From Synergistaceae bacterium (GTDB lineage: Bacteria; Synergistota; Synergistia; Synergistales; Synergistaceae): DNA of 64,000 nucleotides. Below are positions 60,994 through 64,000 of this stretch, piece after piece (positions within the stretch are counted from its first letter, which is position 1; each line of letters begins with the position of its first letter). Location of the stretch: positions 80,627 through 144,626 of the forward strand of contig JAAYFL010000055.1 of NCBI GenBank assembly GCA_012728235.1, written 5' to 3'. Made by a program: the position numbers and the translations under genes. The notes under the pieces are model-generated. The model did not search any database, was not told the origin of the DNA, and saw nothing but the letters and a program-made list of their open reading frames with translations.

Positions 60994-61581
60994 TTATAGT
61001 ATTTTGTCTTCTGTTCCCTTTATTATGTTGGCAATATTTGATCTATGGCGCCACACTGCTAAAAAAGACAAAAAACAGCCTGCCCATATATACGCTTTTG
61101 GCATTTTGAATAAATACATTAACAGAGTGGTAATAAAAAGAGAGGACATTGAAGCTATTGAGACATATTTCGATTGCTTCAGTATCACGCACCAAAAACA
61201 GCCTCCTACAATGGCCGGCCATGGATTAAAAAAATTAAAAAATCCAATAACCCCAAAGGTAGTTGCAACTCCCTTACCTCCACGAAACTTCAACCAAAGA
61301 GGATAATTATGCCCTATGACAGCACTAACTCCCACAGCCGCTAGAAGAAAACTATTATCGGTGAAAAATGAAGCAATTAAGACTACCAGCCCGCCTTTGA
61401 ACATATCTACAACGGCAACAAAGTAAGCCCACTTTTTACCCAATAGTCTGCCCGTATTGGTAGCTCCAATATTTCCTGAGCCAAAAGCTCTTATATCTAT
61501 TCCTTTTAAATACCTTGTCACTAAATATCCTGTCGGACAAGAACCAGTCAGATAGCCTAAACAAATCCAAAGATAAGCCAT
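60994..61581 (-). CDS. plsY: Acyl-phosphate:glycerol-3-phosphate acyltransferase PlsY
   Basis: Membrane acyltransferase for the first step of phospholipid synthesis from acyl phosphate. About five membrane segments; motifs LTGSCPTGYLV, IDIRAFGSGNIGATNTGRLLG (the GSGNxGATN acceptor motif), DMFKGGLVVLIA and HNYPLWLKFRGGKGVATTFG. Length 195 is typical. AAGGGTGATG precedes the ATG. It lies between ompH and ctsR, and its own promoter could not be identified with confidence. Confidence 0.96.
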   Translation of the reverse strand: MAYLWICLGYLTGSCPTGYLVTRYLKGIDIRAFGSGNIGATNTGRLLGKKWAYFVAVVDMFKGGLVVLIASFFTDNSFLLAAVGVSAVIGHNYPLWLKFRGGKGVATTFGVIGFFNFFNPWPAIVGGCFWCVILKQSKYVSIASMSSLFITTLLMYLFKMPKAYIWAGCFLSFLAVWRHRSNIANIIKGTEDKIL

Positions 61582-61608
61582 TTCACATCACCCTTAGTTA
61601 GATAATAC

Positions 61609-61641
61609 AAAAAAACGCCATCCCGCCTCAGCGGAACGGCG
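61609..61641 (-). terminator. Terminator after ompH
   Basis: On the minus strand CGCCGTTCCGC pairs with GCGGGATGGCG (two G-U pairs) around TGAG, followed by seven T. It separates ompH from plsY. Confidence 0.85.
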
Positions 61642-61659
61642 CAAATAATGCAATTGTTA

Positions 61660-62079
61660 CTATCTTTTCAGTGCTGTTATTACATCTTGTGTAATGTCAA
61701 TTCCGCCGTAAAATACGAGGGCTTTATTGAGCACTATTGTAACACCTTTTGCCTTGGCTACGCTTGTAATAGTATCATTAAGCTCTTTAAGCACAGGGTT
61801 CATTAGCTTCTTTTCTTCCTCACGCAATTCCAACTGAAGATTTTGTACAATTTGAGCCTTCTTTTTTTCATCAGTTTCTTTGTCAAAAGCCGCTTTTGCT
61901 GCTTCAGATTTTTTCTTGCTTATAGTATCAAGTTGCTGTTGTGCCTGCTTAAACTTCGCTGATTGCTGAAGTACTGCCATATCATCAACAAAACCGACCT
62001 TTTCTTCAGCAGCAAAGGCCGTCATTGAAAATACAAATGTAGCTATAATAGCAAATACAAGAGCTGTAATTCTTTTCAT
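61660..62079 (-). CDS. OmpH/Skp-family periplasmic chaperone
   Basis: Exported protein with a clear signal peptide (ITALVFAIIATFVFSMTAFAAE, cut near residue 23), then the Skp pattern: KVGFVDDMAVLQQSAKFKQAQQQLD, a long helical hairpin rich in Lys, Gln and Glu, and the end VLNKALVFYGGIDITQDVITALKR. Skp/OmpH carries outer-membrane proteins across the periplasm, so its presence argues for a two-membrane envelope. The ATG at 62079 has AGGAGG 9 bases upstream. The usual neighbour bamA is not seen here. Confidence 0.93.
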   Translation of the reverse strand: MKRITALVFAIIATFVFSMTAFAAEEKVGFVDDMAVLQQSAKFKQAQQQLDTISKKKSEAAKAAFDKETDEKKKAQIVQNLQLELREEEKKLMNPVLKELNDTITSVAKAKGVTIVLNKALVFYGGIDITQDVITALKR

Positions 62080-62162
62080 ACGAGGTGTCCTCCTAAAATG
62101 CATTTCTCTACAACTTCAAAGATTCTATATCTTGCTTTCTTTCTTGTCTAGTATATCCTCTG

Positions 62163-64000
62163 TTATTTTACAGTTCTGCGCCTGTCTGGCAGTAAGCAAT
62201 TCTGCCTATTTCCAATTAAGTCTGTTCTTCCTAGCTTTTCTAGAGCCTTTTTCACTGTTGCATAGTTTTCGGGCATCCAGTATTGAAGCAAAGCTCTTTG
62301 CATCTTTCGTTCTTCAAAACTTTTAGGCACATAGACACTTGCGTTCGTCATAGGGTCTATGCCCGTATAGTACATACAAGTAGACATTGACCCGGGAGTG
62401 GGCGTGAAATTTTGTACTTGCTCAGGCCTGATACCAGTGGATTTAATGTATAAAGCCAATTCCAGTGCATCCTCCAGTGTAGAGCCTGGATGAGACGCCA
62501 TATAATACGGCACAAGGAATTGTTTTAAGCCCAATTTCTCATTAGTAGCTTGATACTTCATAAAAAATTCTGAAGTTACTTCTTTTGGGGGCTTCTTCAT
62601 ATACCTTAACACATTTTCACTAATATGTTCAGGCGCCACTTTTAACTGTCCACTAACGTGATACTGACACAACTCCTCTAGGAATCCCTGATTTTCATCA
62701 GCTAAAATATAATCATAACGAAGCCCGGAACGAACAAATACCTTTTTAATGCCTGGTAGTTTGCGCAACTTCCGTAAAAGAGTGATATAAGCGGAATGAT
62801 CCGGCTTAAGTTTTTCGCACGGTTTTGGGTAGAGACAGGACTTGTGAATACATGCTCCCCGTTCATTCTGATCTGGACAAGCCACGGTCATAAAGTTTGC
62901 AGTGGGGCCGCCAACATCATTTATATAACCTTTGAACCCGGACGAACCTATTATTTTTTCAGCCTCAGATATCATGGAATCATCACTACGTCTCTGTATA
63001 ATGCGACCCTGGTGCGAAACTAAGGCACAAAAGGAGCATTCTCCGAAACAACCTCTGTGGCTTACAATGCTGAACTCAACTTCGTCAAAGGCCGGTACAC
63101 CACCCACCTTGTTATAATCCGGATGCCAAGCTCGTGCATATGGATATGAATGAACAGAATCAAGCTCTTTTTCTGTAAGTGGACGCGAAGGTTTGTTTTG
63201 TACAACATACCAAGCCCCCTGATCCTGTATCACTCTGTGTCCACTAAAGCTATTTTGTTCTAAATAAAACTTTCTGAAAGCTTCAGAAAATATTTTTTTA
63301 TCAGCGACTACTTCCTTGTATGAAGGCAGAACAACAGCATCCTTGGCGTTATCGCTGTTGTGTGTTTTCCAACATGTTCCATCAATATTTCGTAAAGCCT
63401 CTATGGGTTTTCCCCCAGCCAACTCTTTCGCAATTTCAGTTATAGCCAGCTCACCCATTCCGAATACAAGGAGGTCCGCCCTACTATCTACTAGAATTGA
63501 TCGCCTAACGCTGTTACTCCAGTAGTCATAATGTGCTATTCGCCTTAAACTCGCTTCAATCCCTCCAATGATTAAAGGGATATCCTTCCATACCTCTCTT
63601 ACTCTGTTGCAGTAAACAATAGTCGCTCTATCCGGCCGCAATCCCATTCTGCCTCCCGGCGAATAGTTGTCAATGCGACGCTTCCTGCCGGATGCAGTGT
63701 AATGATTTACCATGGAATCCAGATTTCCGGATGTAACCATAACTGCCAATCGGGGCTTACCCATCTTCACAAAATCTTCCGTGCTTTTCCAATTCGGTTG
63801 TGCTACAATCCCTACTCGAAATCCTTCTGATTCAAGAGTTCTAGAAATAATTGCTGCTCCAAAGCTGGGATGGTCAACATAAGCGTCCCCTGTAATTAAT
63901 AGAAAATCCAATTCATCCCAACTTCTTTTCTCCATGTCACCTTTCGTTGTTGGAAGAAAGTCTCTTCTGTTTGCAACACTTTTATTTTTTAATTTTGACA
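62163..64000 (-). CDS. YgiQ family radical SAM protein (5' end just outside window)
   Basis: Radical SAM protein of the YgiQ/UPF0313 family with unknown reaction. N-terminal region LDFLLITGDAYVDHPSFGAAII and LIIGGIEASLRRIAHYDYWS; the radical SAM cluster motif CFGECSFCAL (CX3CX2C) near the middle; then a further cysteine-rich segment (ACPDQNERGACIHKSCLYPKPCEKL) and KVAPEHISENVLRYMKKP. The ATG at 63935 is internal: the frame continues to the window edge, encoding the family-typical DFLPTTKGDMEKRSWDEL, and bases 63999-64000 supply the TG of a probable ATG whose first base is 64001. The visible product would then be complete except for one base. Confidence 0.94.
   Translation of the reverse strand, partial: SKLKNKSVANRRDFLPTTKGDMEKRSWDELDFLLITGDAYVDHPSFGAAIISRTLESEGFRVGIVAQPNWKSTEDFVKMGKPRLAVMVTSGNLDSMVNHYTASGRKRRIDNYSPGGRMGLRPDRATIVYCNRVREVWKDIPLIIGGIEASLRRIAHYDYWSNSVRRSILVDSRADLLVFGMGELAITEIAKELAGGKPIEALRNIDGTCWKTHNSDNAKDAVVLPSYKEVVADKKIFSEAFRKFYLEQNSFSGHRVIQDQGAWYVVQNKPSRPLTEKELDSVHSYPYARAWHPDYNKVGGVPAFDEVEFSIVSHRGCFGECSFCALVSHQGRIIQRRSDDSMISEAEKIIGSSGFKGYINDVGGPTANFMTVACPDQNERGACIHKSCLYPKPCEKLKPDHSAYITLLRKLRKLPGIKKVFVRSGLRYDYILADENQGFLEELCQYHVSGQLKVAPEHISENVLRYMKKPPKEVTSEFFMKYQATNEKLGLKQFLVPYYMASHPGSTLEDALELALYIKSTGIRPEQVQNFTPTPGSMSTCMYYTGIDPMTNASVYVPKSFEERKMQRALLQYWMPENYATVKKALEKLGRTDLIGNRQNCLLPDRRRTVK

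Overview
The window reads as a low-GC, diderm (two-membrane) anaerobe, most likely a member of the Synergistota. This is inferred from gene content, because no 16S rRNA gene lies in the window. The clues are an OmpH/Skp periplasmic chaperone, a V-type ATP synthase, a complete mraZ-to-ftsZ division and cell-wall cluster with meso-diaminopimelate-type MurE, a CtsR/McsA/ClpC stress operon of Firmicutes style, RNase J, CsaB, and a small protein like the regulator of [FeFe]-hydrogenase systems. Nearly every gene from 10 kb to the right edge is on the minus strand.

Layout. 1-2.1 kb: start of a V-type ATP synthase operon (subunit I, cut by the window edge, and the small G/H stalk subunit) with a good promoter. 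2.1-8.8 kb: an AddA/AddB-like helicase-nuclease pair for double-strand break repair. 8.8-10 kb: the only plus-strand protein genes, a 48-residue zinc-ribbon-like protein and a TM1266-like ACT protein, followed by tRNA-Ala. 10-15.8 kb: molybdopterin (possibly tungstopterin) cofactor genes mog, moaC, moaA, a MoeA fused to a binding-protein domain, and a second moeA. 15.8-18 kb: a SPOR-domain protein and a radical SAM protein. 18-34.9 kb: the division and cell-wall cluster in the order mraZ, rsmH, ftsL, ftsI, murE, murF, mraY, murD, ftsW, murG, murC, murB, ftsQ, ftsA, ftsZ, with MraZ boxes at its promoter. 35.15-35.5 kb: RNase P RNA. 35.6-38.3 kb: a visibly more GC-rich patch with a threonine ammonia-lyase and gene debris, lying between an intact tRNA-Gly and a decayed tRNA-Gly-like 3' half; it looks like the remnant of an integrated element. 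38.3-38.7 kb: a tRNA operon (Val, Asp, Phe, Gly). 38.8-55.2 kb: a tightly packed gene string for envelope and division functions (RNase J, two Na/Pi transporter paralogues, UppP, DUF4321, Maf, DUF5693, CsaB, a split and degenerate transketolase pair, FtsE, FtsX, a murein-hydrolase activator, CtpA and a divergent deacetylase). 55.4-55.6 kb: tRNA-Gln and tRNA-Glu on the plus strand. 55.6-60.9 kb: the ctsR-mcsA-clpC-ppiC-mscS operon, with no mcsB and with a CtsR box at its promoter. 61-64 kb: plsY, ompH and a YgiQ-family radical SAM gene whose true start codon seems to begin one base outside the window.

How it fits together. The window is dominated by envelope growth and division. MurB-F, MraY, MurG, FtsW and FtsI build and polymerise lipid II. 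FtsZ, FtsA, FtsQ and FtsL organise the septum. FtsE/FtsX with the LytM-domain protein control its splitting, UppP recycles the lipid carrier, and CsaB probably pyruvylates a wall polymer that anchors surface proteins. Many neighbouring genes overlap or are separated by only a few bases, so translational coupling is likely. The best candidates for undescribed biology are the degenerate transketolase pair beside csaB and DUF5693, the tRNA-Gly-bounded remnant, the AddB-like subunit with no visible Walker A motif, the paired Na/Pi-PhoU proteins whose first QSSS motif differs, and the GCTAA-rich inverted repeats before the small zinc-ribbon gene.
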